A stretch of DNA of 64,000 bases from Turnera subulata (GCA_028386065.3 JAKUCV010006817.1:33543-97542), one strand, 5' to 3'. Positions 25,242 through 37,364 are shown, numbered from the stretch's first letter. Made by a program: numbers and translations. The notes: generated by a model not told the origin, from the letters alone.

Positions 25242-26009
25242 TCAAGATTCTTCAGGCGGTTGCTGTTGTTGTTGTGGCCACATCTGCTGTGCCATGTAAG
25301 GGTGAGGCTGTTGGCCATAAAGAGCTTGGTCTGCTACAGGCTTGCCGACACTCATCCCTGGAGCAGTCATTTGGGGAGCAAGCTGTGGTGGCATGTAATA
25401 GTAAGCACCTTCTGCTGGACCTCCAACTGTTAGACTGCCTCTTGGAACTGGCAGCAAGTCATCTTTCACATCCTCCCTTGGAACAATATCAACAAGAAAA
25501 TCAAAAATATCAGTCCTTGTAATTGCTGCAGCAATGTCATTCTTTTGGAGTGTCCTCCTTTTGTTCTCCTCTGTGTGATTCCAGGACCTCAATGTCAATT
25601 CCAGAATAAACATCTCACAGGCCCGAGCAAATATGACCGGTGCCTCGGCAGAAATCATCCTCACATCTTCATCGGCCTTCATGATCTTCTTAATCCTGGC
25701 CAATGGCAAGCTATGATTCTTGAAATCAGTTGTCTGCTCAATTTCTTGATACTGATTTGCCCAAAAGGTCTGGAGTTGTTGCTGTAGCTGCTGTTGCTGC
25801 TGCTGGTGGATGTGCTGATAAGCAAGTTGGTGTTGAGCAAGCTGACCTGATGTGGTATTGATACCTGCTGGCTGAGTGGGAGACTGAATTGACCCAGTAA
25901 CTTGTCCCATCATGTGGTTAGGTTGATATGAAGTTATACCATATGGAACTGGAGCTGTACTCCCAACCACGCCTACAGCCGGAGGCTTCCCATGCCCTTG
26001 TGGATCCAT
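25242..26009 (-). CDS. NFYC: Nuclear transcription factor Y subunit C (NF-YC3/4/9 type)
   Basis: Single coding exon, 255 residues, from the first ATG. NF-YC pairs with NF-YB through a histone fold and joins NF-YA to bind CCAAT boxes; in plants the related members act in flowering, light and ABA responses. Visible: a Gln/Pro-rich N-terminus with a polyQ tract (about 66-80), the entry helix [18 protein letters not shown], and the histone fold (about 98-175) with [20 protein letters not shown], the [14 protein letters not shown] helix and the [16 protein letters not shown] end that contacts NF-YB/NF-YA. The C-terminus is again Gln-rich. A long 5'UTR intron lies upstream, as is common for this family. 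N-terminal wording ([10 protein letters not shown]) places it near NF-YC9 by recall. Confidence 0.94.
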   Translation of the reverse strand: MDPQGHGKPPAVGVVGSTAPVPYGITSYQPNHMMGQVTGSIQSPTQPAGINTTSGQLAQHQLAYQHIHQQQQQQLQQQLQTFWANQYQEIEQTTDFKNHSLPLARIKKIMKADEDVRMISAEAPVIFARACEMFILELTLRSWNHTEENKRRTLQKNDIAAAITRTDIFDFLVDIVPREDVKDDLLPVPRGSLTVGGPAEGAYYYMPPQLAPQMTAPGMSVGKPVADQALYGQQPHPYMAQQMWPQQQQQPPEES

Positions 26010-26041
26010 ATGCCGGTCGAAAGTTCTCTACCCTACCAATT

Positions 26042-27180
26042 CTGGAACAAAGCAGAGTCAAGCATCAACACATAGAATCGCTGCTGAGACAGCTACTTTA
26101 GGAATTTGGGAGATAAAATTTGTCAACTTTTTCACAATTCCAAAAAAACATGAACGCTGCAGATGAAGACAGTTAAACCCATAACAGTAAATCTCCGCAG
26201 AACGTGTAGAAAGCCCTCCACAGAACACAATGCTCCATCTGGGGAGAAAACAAACAGCGGACTCCAAGAAACATCGCAATCCTTAAGCTAGATTGCTCGG
26301 GCTATTATGAGTATCCAGTATAAAACTATAGTGTAAACAACTTTAGCTCTCCATAAAGGACAAGTTTCTAAGTCTATTTATAGTAAACAACATCATAACT
26401 CTTCAATTACAGAGGAACTAACACCAAGGCTCAATAGTATTCTCAGGTTGGACCCTATCTCACAATACAAAATCATAAAATCAAAGATCGCTTCATCTCA
26501 AAATAGAACATGCATATAGCTGTTCAACTTCCTTACACTTCGCCTCGGTCTCAAAACACATCAATTTTATCAGTAAAACTGAGGAAGTGTATTATAGAAC
26601 CATGCTGCACCACCATCTCCTACCCTATTATCAGTGAAGATGGTGACACAGTCCAGAGTTGAAGTCCCCGACAAAAAAAAAAATTAGAAGCATAAAAAAG
26701 ACTCCAAAGTTGACTTATAAGTTCAGACGTCAAGGACTATCGACTAACCAAACCTGTCCATGATTGCATAAAACACAATTTTCCTTAAACGACAATCCCA
26801 CCTGCTCCTTTTGATGCCTTAAAACTCAAAACAACTCATGAACCAATAGAAAAAGACACAATCTCTCCAACCAGTCACCCCCCTAACATCAAATTGTCAA
26901 ACAAAACAGAAAAAGCAACACACAACCATCAAATTTTCAACCTTTAGTTCATTTATCGATCAAAATCCAATCCAATTTCTGCAAACCTGCCGTCGCCCTG
27001 AAGCTAACCCAATTTCCATCCAACCCCGATAAATACTTATCAATAATCAAAAGCAGCAATCTTTAAATTTTAAATACACCCGTAAAATAAATAAATAAAA
27101 AATCCAGAAATCATCTATAAAACACTTAACTACTAAGATATTCAAAATCGCAAAACAAAAATTAACCCAACACTCCATAC
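26042..27180 (-). other. 5'UTR intron of NF-YC
   Basis: On the minus strand a donor CAG|GTATGG sits at 27181/27180 and an acceptor TTCCAG at 26044-26042, 32 bases upstream of the ATG. The 1.1 kb between is T-rich on that strand and lacks coding signal. Confidence 0.6.
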
Positions 27181-27360
27181 CTGATATGGGTCCGTTCCTC
27201 GATCCTCTTCGATAAACTAAAACCCTAAACAGAAAGGGTAAAAGGAAATACTCGGGCACTGAAATTGAAGCGTGAAATATATCTGGAGAAAGAATACGGA
27301 GATGGGTTTTAATTTAACTGACTAAAGAAAATAAAGTGACTGTTGGATACAAAATCCAAC

Positions 27361-27374
27361 CTGTACTTATAGGG
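27361..27374 (-). promoter_or_regulatory. Candidate TATA box of NF-YC
   Basis: CCCTATAAGTACAG on the minus strand, about 190 bases upstream of the inferred 5'UTR donor. Confidence 0.4.
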
Positions 27375-28427
27375 AGAGAGATGATGAAAAGGAAGAGGGT
27401 GAACGGAAAAGTTGAAAACTTTGTGGGGTTATGGGTTTTGCGATTTGATAATTATAACACTAATACAACAAAGTCGTGGGTTTTGTGTTTTAAAATTTAG
27501 GTGTGTTTGTGTTTTTTTGTGTGATTGAAACCGACATTACTCCACTATAAAAAGAAAGCGCCAGTTTGGTCCTCGTCTACAGCTATATAACTTCCGTCCG
27601 TATGGACGCTTCTTTTTCTCTTTTTTTTCCTTTCCTTTTCCACTCCACTTCCTAATAATAATCTACCTTACTAAGACTGTTTTGCCCTTTGTGTCGTGTT
27701 GAATTTATTGTTGTACAGTTGTTCTTCCAAAAAATAGAGATTCTACTAACTAGATAAGAGCAAGCAAAGAAGGATGTGTTGAGTTAGAGATTCTTAGAAA
27801 AGGAAAACAAGTATTGCTTTTCATTGATGATGCCATATATAAAAACAGTTTTCAAAAAAAAACTTGTATTAGGAGAAGTAAGCGAAGAGCCGAAGGCATA
27901 CATTGAGTGAGTACATTCTCAATGTTATTGACATTTGATTGAACCGGACGATCGCAGAACCGATACTCATCTAGTTCAACAGAATTAATTCAAACAAATA
28001 GGGTTCAACCGTGATGATACCTCCTTACAAAATCTTAAAGATTACTAGGTTAGCCACAATTTTCAAAGCATGGTATTTCTTATCATTTGACAATTGCTCT
28101 ACAAACCAAAAAAAAAAATTACCCTATAACGATCCTTCATACAATCGCGTTGTATGGTTTTTTCATTAACCTATCAATTAGATTTTTGCTATTTAAATTT
28201 TTTAACTAACGAATTTGGGGTCATGAAACCATCAAACTGGGAAACAGTAAAGATTTCAACCTTTCATAAAAAGAGAAGATACTATTAAAAAAAAAAAAAG
28301 AGAGAGAAGAAAACATTCCATGTTTGACTCTCCAAGGCAATTATCCAGCGGAGCGAACAATGCAGAGGGAATCATGAATTATGACTTGATGGCGGTTCAG
28401 TGGTGTTGACTTTCTCTAAAGGGGACC

Positions 28428-28475
28428 ACCACTGTTAAGTCTTCTTTTTTTTGGTGAAAACCACTCTTAAGTCTT
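28428..28475 (-). mobile_element. Poly(A) micro-insertion with 16-bp direct repeats
   Basis: Repeats accactgttaagtctt (28428-28443) and accactcttaagtctt (28460-28475) match at 15 of 16. Minus-strand insert: TTTCACC then 8 A and a G. Confidence 0.55.
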
Positions 28476-29444
28476 AAGTATGTGCATACTGACGCAAAAT
28501 TAATTTTAGTAATGAAGGTTAATGACGTTAAACTCACCTAATCACACCTCACAACAGTTTCTCTCGGTTCGCAGTTTTTTTTTTTTTTTCCTTGGATGGG
28601 ATGCGTCATTCTTCTTTCACTCCCTAAACCCACATTTTCGTTTTACATTTTAGTAGTTGTTGATCTACTAGTTGATTAATGTACCATTTTAGTAGTTGTT
28701 GATCTACTCACCTGGAATCAGTTTGTTGCCACGGTTCCAAATTGCAGGAATATATAAATTACTGGCTTTGAGTTTGTCAGTCCATCCTGGCAAATTCTCC
28801 TTCTAGTCAGTCCATCTATTAACTTCCCAAAACATTCTAGGTTGCAGTTTCTCTTCGGCAATCAGACTCAACTCCCAAATGAGGCCTCAAAGCAATTCAT
28901 GGGCTTTTGTCATCCCTCTGTACCACAACTAATTGGATGCTTAAATGGTATTGTTGATCAATTCTCACAAGCACTTATGCGTGGAGGGGATAGGGTTATT
29001 TGGTAACAAGCAACGCCTACTTACGATGAGAGTCTTTAACAATTTTCCTCCCAGCCCAAAAATAGAAGTAAATTATTAGGACAGTGTGGTTAAGAATTGC
29101 CAATCACCATGTCCCCCAGTATATGAATATGCTCAAGCAGGGCAGTGTAGAGCTCCTGTGGTGGGAGTCATCGAAGTGAACTATGATGGAGAGTTGAGGC
29201 TTATAAGCGTCAAACTAACGCTTGTGAAGCAGAGAGTTGAGGCTTCCGTACACATATATATAAAAAAAGAAAGCATTAGGCATCGTATCCAAGGTCCCAG
29301 TATGGTCACTCTTGTTGACTATTATGAACATCGAAAGAATATAGTGCCGTTGTTGATTATTATGCAAGATTACTGTTGATGGCTATCAAATTTCCAATCC
29401 TTATTCATACAACTAGAAAGGACACAAGAATATTACGAGAGGAC

Positions 29445-29627
29445 CTAACCCTGTGTTAAAGTTTCACTTAAAACTCTTTTCAGCATTCTTTTATAGGAAG
29501 GCATCCTCGATCGGTTATCCTCGTCGAGGAACTGATACATTGAGTCAAGCAGTTCATCATATGCTATTTTCCTGTTTTTCTTCAAGATGTCAACTAAAAT
29601 ATAGGTCATGGCAGAACCACCCCTCAT
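29445..29627 (-). pseudogene. Metacaspase-like C-terminal fragment
   Basis: A 60-codon frame reads GSAMTYILVDILKKN...IAYDELLDSMYQFLDEDN, resembling the part of type-I plant metacaspases after the catalytic Cys (usual wording TGAMTYILIE...ITYGDLL, recalled). The p20 domain with the His/Cys dyad is not found upstream, so this is a broken fragment if the identity is right. Confidence 0.35.
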
Positions 29628-30166
29628 CTTTTGTTTACTGCTGGATATGTTACTAACAGGTATGAATATAATAGCTTACATCAAAGGACAAATTTTTATT
29701 TTGTTACTTTCAATTAGAATATGGTATATCGGCTCTATCCAGTTACGAAGCTCATCTGTTGATGTTAATTTCGCCGAAAAGCAAATTAATGAATGAACTG
29801 CAATTTTCTTTTCGACTAAAAATTATGTTTTATGAAATTCTGAAAAAAAAAAAGAATATTTATATTTATGTTTGGATGTTAATTGTTGAAACTTTTTTTC
29901 TCCTTTTCCATAAAGTTTTTTTTTTCTTTGAAAACAAAATAACAAAAAATTATCAAACGGTTAAGACCTTGACACGTGTCCACCATTCATATATTTCAAT
30001 AAATATTGGGCTCCGGTCATATTGACTAAATGGACAAATGAGCCCGAAACATGAAGCGGGCTTACCATGATGGACTAGATCAAAACCATCTGGCCAGGCT
30101 CAACAAACTTTTGGACCTCATAGTGTACTTGATATTAAAGTTAATTAGATAACCTAATCATCAAAA

Positions 30167-30230
30167 TCCGCTGTAGCACATTGGCAATTCTGAATATCTA
30201 AGAATCCGGGTTCAAATCCCGGCAGCGGAA
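30167..30230 (+). pseudogene. Truncated tRNA-Glu-like sequence
   Basis: The acceptor stem halves TCCGCTG (30167-30173) and CAGCGGA (30223-30229) pair perfectly and the T arm CCGGG-TTCAAAT-CCCGG is intact, including a good B box. Between them only 32 bases remain where about 41 are needed: the D arm is eroded, the anticodon arm is a 5-bp stem with a 9-base loop and there is no variable loop. Ends and T arm fit plant tRNA-Glu best (recalled sequence). Not expected to be a working tRNA. Confidence 0.55.
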
Positions 30231-30611
30231 TTTGTTTTTTGCATTATAATTTTCTGCTGGGTTCATCAGAATTGAGTAATAATTCAGGCAATTTCATATA
30301 TTTAATTATTATTCTAGGGTTATTCCTTGTCTTTACATATTAATATACCATATTCTCAACAAGTTTTGCCCCGACTAATCCGGTCGACCTGCGTCGCGCA
30401 TCTGGGTATGGTGGGTGAGTCTCCCAATGAGGATTTTCTGCTGTTTACAAAGACAACATCTTATGACTTGTAGGTGTAGGGATGGAGAAGTTGTGAAAGC
30501 TGGCCTGGCTTAAGTTCTCAAGTTTCATAATGGTTACACCCCTAGCAGTGGTCTTAGAGAATCAGTCAGGCTAGCACAAGCTATTGGATTTGCAGAGGGT
30601 CTGATCAATAT

Positions 30612-31281
30612 ATCCAACATGGATTGGGCTCCTCTCCAGTTGGGGGGTAACAGGAGACATCCTGTTAAGTCAATCTCAACCATTAAATTAAATCTAATGG
30701 TTCTTAATATATTTTTTCAACATTGCATTTATTTCTCTTCTTTCCTTGTTGTTTCTTTCCTTTAACAGATGACATAAACAAAACAACTCATTTAATTTTT
30801 TTCTTTTTTCACACATGTTTTTTACTCTCTTGTTTTTTGTCATCAACTTATGAAGGGAAACAAAAAAACACCATAAATAGTTTTTTTGCAATAAACTTAA
30901 AAAATTAGTTGATCATTCAATAGAACTTTCTTTTACTCTCTTGTTTCTTATTTTCAAACTGTGAAAGAAAACAAATACCATATTTGTAATAAGGTTAAAA
31001 GAAGAAGATAGAGAGTATTTGCAAATCCAGTATTCATGGTTGAAGACAAAAAACAAAAAAAAAAGCATTTGTGAAAAAAGAAAAAAATTAAATGAGTTGT
31101 TTTATTTATGTTATCAAATAAAGGAAAGAAACAAAAAAAAATAAGAGAAATAAATACAGTGTTGGAAAAATATTTTATAAAATAATTAAGAACCATTAGA
31201 TTTAATCTAATGGTTGAGATTGACTTAACAAGATGTCTCCTATTACTCCCCAACTGGAGAGGAGCTCAATCCAACCAACAT
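30612..31281. mobile_element. Non-autonomous Mutator-like element with long TIRs
   Basis: Element 30621-31272 (652 bp). Its first and last 200-plus bases are inverted copies of each other with scattered changes; the outer ends read ggattgggctcctctccag and ggattgagctcctctccag. The 9-base flanks atccaacat (30612-30620) and aaccaacat (31273-31281) match at 8 of 9, the MULE target-duplication length. No coding capacity; the whole element could fold into a hairpin. Confidence 0.8.
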
Positions 31282-32029
31282 ACATTTTGAAGGGAGCTGC
31301 AACTTTTCAAGAATGCAGTTTATTGAAAATTCCAAGATATGAGACAGTGAGATTGTTGAAGCAGACTGGAATATTACTAAAACTAGCCAAAAGAACCAAT
31401 GTCCACTAAATTACTCTATTGAGCCTCCTGATAATAAGAGTATGGATAGGATACATTGTTGACATGTTTTTTTGTTGAACATTAGATAGCATTCATATAT
31501 TAATGAAAATAGTCATTCTGGCATGTAGAGCCAGTATCAAGTCCTGTTGGCATACACCAGTTGCCCATACATTAAGCTTAGCGGAGAAATAAAAACACAG
31601 ACCATAGACTGTTCCGCAATTTGATTTCCTGTTCCATACAGGACATTGAGGATGACCCTCCTTTAAACAAATGGGGTCCAACATTATAATGTGCGGTGCA
31701 GGGTTAATTGGGTACGATAACTAAGTGAATTGAAATCAACTTTTGATCACGCAGATCATGGGACGATGGGAGACATCAAGCCATCAAGCAACAAACTTTA
31801 TTGATTAGAAAACATAAACATAGCTGTACATGAGAGGAAACCGGAGTACCTAAAACAAAGCTACGTACTTTGCAGCTATTTTCACAACCACACTATCCAC
31901 TTTTCCCCCACCAGAGTCTCATCAAACTATTCACATGGCCCCTCATGACAAATTACTCAACCACAAAAAAACACCACTCTTTCCATTGGTAGAAATAGAT
32001 TCCAAAGATATTAGTGGAGTAGGATCTTT

Positions 32030-35000
32030 TTATTTTGTGGCTGCAAGAACTGCTGGGCCTTCCACCTGAAATTTCATGCGACCAAAATTAACAATTAGTT
32101 CCTTTAATTATAAACTCAGGGTTTTAACGTAAAGTTTCTCTAAAGCTGGTTCCTCAATTCGGGATAATTGATACAGAAGAAAAGGTATCAACAAGGAAAA
32201 GTAAGAAGGGAAGAATCCGACGTTTAAAGTAACAAGAATCTCGCTTCCAATATCAATTACTAAGAGAAACTTTTTGACTTCAAAAGGGAAGTAGCAGTAG
32301 GATGGGAGAAATTCATCGAGTTCAAAGTTACAAACCGCCTAGACCATTTTACGTGCGCATTGAGTCAAGCGTTTACCTTGAAAGTAGCACCCCATATTTC
32401 TTCCTCCTTAGCAGGCACAGCAGTGATCTTGTTCTTGGGATTCTCAAAGCTTCTCAGTTCTCCAACTGCTGTGGAGTAGAAGCATCCTGCAATAAGATAC
32501 AAGGAACTAATGGTTAACAAAAAAGAAAAGAACTGCATTCTTTTTCATCAATGGACTGGAAAAAAGCAGCAAACTAATTAAGTAGAAGTTATTATATTTT
32601 GATATGCAATGGGCAGTCAATGGTTAGTTGGGGGCTACGGCAAAGAGAGCAGCAAGGAGTAATATATTTTGAGGTAACCACCTTGAGGGAAAGAAGCAAG
32701 TGACTTGCCACAGGCACCCTTGAGCAGGTCAGCATCGTCAGCAAAGGCAACATACCCATCAGCAGTGATTCCCCAATAGAGTGGAACTTTTCCAAATTGG
32801 TCCTGTCACAATTAATACCAACCACGGGTACTGTTAGAGACCAATTAAATCCATTATCTTCACCGAAACATTTGGCAGGTAAGATGATGATCAACTTACA
32901 GAAGCCACAAATAATGTGGAAGTGGACTTGTCAAAGACAATGAAAGCGAAGCTCCCGCTTAGGTGACCAACCACATGGTTTGCAGGGTAGGGTGCCCGAT
33001 CACGGAGAGCCTTGTAGGCCTCGATGACCAAGATCACCTCATTTGTGGACTTCCCAAGTCCATATTGCTGTCTCAGACTTCCCAAGTTGTCCAGTGCTCC
33101 CTCAAACAAGCAGAATATCTCATCCTTAACTGCAAACGATCTGCAATTCCCAATATCCAAAACTAAATATTAGCTGCCATAGTAAATTGTGTATACAAAT
33201 TTCAAGTTTAGGTACGCAACCAAATAATTACTTTAAAGTTCAACTAATAGGAGAGAAATAGCCTTCCAAGTTTCTATTCCTATCACCATTTGGAGTAAAA
33301 ATAAGAAAAGTAAGTCCTATCACTTGCCTAGACCACACGATTGCCGTTTACATCAATCTCTTCTTTTCTTTTTTTAGAGCCGTTTACATCAATCTTGATG
33401 CTTGTTTTTTCACAAATAGACAAAATTTTTGCACTATAAAGAATTAAGATACAACTCAAGATAGCATGCTTTTTCTTATCATCATGAACCATCGCAAAGA
33501 CTTTAGCTTAAAGGGGTCCAACATGGGCCCCCATCCAAGCTACGTTATCCTTATCCCTTTTTTCACCCATACCCTGCTGCCGTCCCCAGTCCCACCTCCA
33601 AGATGGTTGAAAAAAACGTTGACAGTGAACACCCATAAAGATTATTTCAATTTCTTAAGGACATATAAACCAACAATGACTCGTCACACAGAAATGCTAT
33701 ATATGGACATCATAGTCGTCCAATAAATTTACTGCAAAAAATGAAACAAAGTAAAAGTTACTCACGCAAGAGACTCACAATAGCCTACATCTTACTTAGA
33801 CAATATCTATGTAATTCTATGACATGGTATTAACGATTACTACTATTTGTTGTTGAGGAGGGGGGAATTATTAAGCTACGCACGGTAAGGAATCACTTCA
33901 CAGCGACCCAAAGCAATTGGCCTCCGCCCTCAACGACAAGTCAGCAACGGAAAACACCGACAAAGTCAGTTAAACAAAAGATCTGCGCCGTTCAGAAAAT
34001 CAAACGGCACACGTGTTGACTGCAGACACAACCGCAAACTCATTTTTCACTAGAAAAATCTACCACGTGTGTGGTTTAGATTCGGTGAACCCAGAGTGAT
34101 CGTGCGGTTCGAAATGAATCTCTCCGTTTGATACCTCTTACGGGAATATCTACGTGTCAGTCATGCAGTTGGCCAACCCACAAAAACACCAGGGGCCCCG
34201 TTAGCTCATGCTTACGGTATCAAGCACGGGCCCAAACATTCATGATTTTATTTTTAGGGGAAAAAACCCACACGATATAGTAACGAAATAATACTCCTAA
34301 TTAATAAAACTAAAACCACGGTTATGAGAGAAGAAATCTCTGTTTGATAAATGAGGAACAGACCCTTTTTTTATGTGGAAATACTTAATTCATGGACCAC
34401 TTCATCGATATTTTCCGTCTTTTGATCACAATTTATTAGGGACCAGTACGTCAATCTTTATCCCTCAATACCTTACACTAAACAAAAATGTTGTGTGCAA
34501 GTCATCACCTCAAAAAACACATATTGTGTGAATTAAACAAATAATCAAAACGAAAGTGTATCTCTGCAAACCTACACAAATTATACATGCCACCAAAATT
34601 CATTGTCATCTCATCTCTCTTCCAAAATAAACTACACTCGCTACAGAAAAAACTTCTACCATTTTTTCTATGAGGACAAAGAACTCTACCGTAGCAGAGA
34701 CAGTTATTTCTGTGGGATTACCATATTAAACTCAGATCCAATTGGAAAATATTTCTCCACCTAAATAAGCCCCCAAAAAAACCAGAATTTTAAACCAAAA
34801 CTCTCCTAACTCTGATTATTTTACGATAAATATAAATTTCCACTAAATCAAACCATGCTGGGATCTACCAAACATGGAATCTTCGTTTTTTGTTGCTTAA
34901 CTTAATTATAACATAATCTAAGTTCAAAAAAAAAGAACAATTAAAATCAGTAATGATAATCAGAACTTCCTCTGGTCATTTCCTGCGAGCAAGAACAGAG

Positions 35001-35447
35001 ATTCTATCCAATCATACGGTCATAATCATCTGATCAGACAGCAAAAGATCACTAAATTTTACTATAAACTTGTAAAGCAATCAAATCAAACGAGTTGCTA
35101 TATCGTTCGCCGAGACACGTGGCAGAAGCACAGTTGTTTATTTAAAAAACATTTTATGATCAGAGATTCAGAAGTAAAAAAAAAGGCACAGGTAAAAAAT
35201 GTTGCACAGAGTTCTGCTGGTTGCAAGGAGCAGTGTTAGTATACCTGGGGCGGAGCAGGGACTGGCTGTGGTGAGTGAAGGCCAGCTGCGCGTCGTCCCC
35301 GACCTGCAGAGACACCGCGTCCGAGTTGGTCCCGATGAACCGCTTCACCAGAGAGTCCGCCGTCATCTTCGGCGATGGAGTCCGGCTCCCGGCCGCCACC
35401 AGCTCGTCCGGCGGTGACACGATCCCGCTGCTAAAAACTCCCAACAT
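32030..35447 (-). CDS. Aluminium-induced / TSJT1-like protein, DUF3700
   Basis: Five exons: 35245-35447, 32900-33140, 32682-32802, 32377-32486, 32030-32065; phases close to 236 residues. The family has a glutamine-amidotransferase class-II-like fold and is induced by aluminium, auxin withdrawal, darkness or stress; its biochemical role is not settled. Visible: MLGVFSSGIVSPPDELVAAG start typical of the family, the YGL motif (QQYGLGKS) and the LRDR motif (ALRDRAPYP) that name the group, the core HLSGSFAFIVFDK, and a C-terminus KEEEIWGATFK then VEGPAVLAATK. The first intron is 2.1 kb, far longer than the rest, and carries several G-box/ABRE motifs and one micro-insertion. Confidence 0.92.
33343..33395 (-). 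mobile_element. A-rich micro-insertion in DUF3700 intron 1
   Basis: Identical 17-base repeats gccgtttacatcaatct at 33343-33359 and 33379-33395 enclose 19 bases that are T-rich on the plus strand (A-rich on minus). Confidence 0.55.
34010..35121. promoter_or_regulatory. Cluster of G-box/ABRE motifs inside DUF3700 intron 1
   Basis: CACGTG at 34010-34015, 34064-34069 and 35116-35121 (the last as ACACGTGGC, a full ABRE), plus ACGTGTC at 34152-34158. The first is followed directly by TTGAC, a W-box core. Such a group suggests an intronic enhancer or an alternative promoter responsive to ABA or light; the role is inference. Confidence 0.4.
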
Positions 35448-35540
35448 CTTTCTTTCCTATCTCTCCAACAACTAAGAAGAAAAAGCTAAAAACGACTACT
35501 CGCTAAAAGACAAAAAAAACCCAAACAAACAAACAACTGC

Positions 35541-35562
35541 CACTCTCTCTCTCTCTCTCTCT
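35541..35562 (+). repeat. CT microsatellite in DUF3700 5' leader
   Basis: Run of ct dinucleotides; on the gene strand it reads GA-rich and lies about 95 bases upstream of the ATG, as often seen in plant leaders. Confidence 0.7.
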
Positions 35563-35650
35563 TTCTCTTTTGGCTCTAAACAACACAGCCTGCACGGCAC
35601 ACAAAAATACAGAGCTCGGGTACGGGATTTTTTACGCAGAGAGGATGACT

Positions 35651-35660
35651 CCATTTATAG
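35651..35660 (-). promoter_or_regulatory. Candidate TATA box of DUF3700 gene
   Basis: CTATAAATGG on the minus strand, about 205 bases upstream of the start codon. Confidence 0.5.
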
Positions 35661-36196
35661 AAAAAGCGTCGAGGGTACTATCGTCTTTCAACATCGCCAT
35701 CCAGGCAAATTAGCAGGGTCGTGCCATTTATTTTTGAGTGATATTTTTTTTTTTCCTCGTCCAATTGGGGAAGCCGAGGCATGTGGTGTGTGGGGCCTAC
35801 GTAGTGGCGATGATTCTCGAGCGTTAGATATGACGTGGAGGGGGAAGATGTGGGTCCCTCCAAGAGCACTTGAAGGGGTGGGTTTGTCCATGTAGATTAT
35901 GTGTCAAGATTCTGGAGAGCAGCCAAAATTTTCCTGTGGTTATGGAGGAACACGGTAATTGGTTGATTATCTTTTGATTGGACCATTATTATTTCTGGGA
36001 TTAACTAGGGGGACCAGCCAATATAATGTTCAAGTATTTGCTTCATTTTTTAATTCTTTGGGGTTTTAAATAATGTACACTTCAAAGAAGTAATGATTTT
36101 GTGCTTAAAAAGAAAAAAAAAAGGAAGTGGTTAAATGGTAACACGTTTTCTGTGGTACTAGTCTCGCACCAAAAGGTTTCAAGGTTAATTACTTCA

Positions 36197-36255
36197 ATCA
36201 ACTCATTATTTTCTTTTTTTTTTCTTTTGGTTAACATATCAAATCCATTATTTTC
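36197..36255 (-). mobile_element. Poly(A) micro-insertion with imperfect direct repeats
   Basis: atcaactcattattttc (36197-36213) and atcaaatccattattttc (36238-36255) flank 24 bases; on the minus strand the insert is ATGTTAACC then an A-rich run. Confidence 0.4.
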
Positions 36256-36507
36256 GAACGCGCAAATAAATTTTCTGTAATTGCGGGATTAGGAGAAAAT
36301 CTTTAGTCGTGGTTGAGAGGATGATTCTCGAGCCTGTAAATTGATGCAGTCATGACTCATGAGTTTATATTTTCCCTTGAAACAGAAATGGATATTTTTA
36401 ACTTTAGAGAAAGAATATAAGAGTGAAAAAATGATAAAAAGATTTTTTGAAAGCATGGAATACTACTTGGTTGCATGGATCCTTTTTAAAACTATACTAA
36501 GCTGTAA

Positions 36508-36554
36508 GTAAGACTAGTTTATTCGACAAAAAAAAAAAAAGTAAGACTAGTTTA
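36508..36554 (+). mobile_element. Poly(A) micro-insertion with 14-bp direct repeats
   Basis: Identical repeats gtaagactagttta at 36508-36521 and 36541-36554; insert ttcgac followed by 13 A. TTCGAC also ends the 3' terminus of the ORF1-only LINE at 60.5 kb. Confidence 0.6.
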
Positions 36555-36762
36555 CGCTATAGTTCTTTCAATTCGCTGCCGGCTAAAACACAAACAATGG
36601 CTCATGTTTTATTATGGACACTAAGTTGGCAATTTTTCTAGTTTGCTGTTAACTTTTGGGATAACACAACTAGATTACTCGACAGTTCCCCTTTTGATTA
36701 AATTTTCTTATGTTTAATTAATCAGATCTATAATCTCAATTTCCTTATTAGAACTCCCACTA

Positions 36763-36798
36763 TAGATAACCTTTTTTTGGCAACGATGTGTAGATAAC
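36763..36798 (-). mobile_element. Poly(A) micro-insertion with 8-bp direct repeats
   Basis: tagataac at 36763-36770 and 36791-36798; minus-strand insert CACATCGTTGCC then 7 A and a G. Confidence 0.4.
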
Positions 36799-37324
36799 TC
36801 TATACCTAGATTTACTATTTCTAACTTGATAGATTTGTTCTTAATGAACTTGGTGTTCTCGAAACTTTAGCATCTTTACAAACAAGAAGAAATTCTCCTT
36901 AGTTCAAGACCGGAGGGCTGTTTTGAAAAATAAGAAAAAGAAGAAAAATCTATATTTTGAATATATAATCATCACTAGAGGTACATTTTGTGGAAGGAAT
37001 ATTCCGTTGTGAAACAAAAAAATTGTCATTAGAGGTATAATTTGCAAGTTTTATATAGTGGGATATAAAATTAAGAATTTGGTGGTATGGGAATTAGTAA
37101 AATCTATAGTTTTCTCGATTAAAAGATAATCATCGGTGTAGGAGTAGGGTGTTGCGATTGTTATGCAAAACACTAAAACATCAAAAAGGTCCATTCATAA
37201 CTGTTAGTACGTACATAATCATGTTATGCAAATATTAGGATCACAATGAATTATGACAATTGTGTAATACTAACTTAAAAGTTGAAAACACCTTATTCTT
37301 AGTTATATAAGTTTTTCTTTTTCC

Positions 37325-37364
37325 TTAATTGCTTACTTTTTTTTTTGGTACATTAATTGCTTAC
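37325..37364 (-). mobile_element. Poly(A) micro-insertion with 12-bp direct repeats
   Basis: ttaattgcttac at 37325-37336 and 37353-37364 are identical; minus-strand insert TGTACC then about 10 A, nearly the same as the insert at 8848. Confidence 0.55.

Larger units (their letters stand above)
27400..30160. other. Intergenic, no intact gene
   Basis: AT-rich. A 97-codon plus-strand frame at 29086-29379 has no family. A 23-base sequence beginning attttagtagttg is repeated 41 bases apart near 28645-28708. A micro-insertion and a metacaspase-like scrap are listed separately. Confidence 0.45.

Noticed and set aside
29086..29379. 97-codon plus-strand frame with a phrase like the start of an RNase H domain
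   Set aside because: Only a few residues match; not enough for a LINE call.
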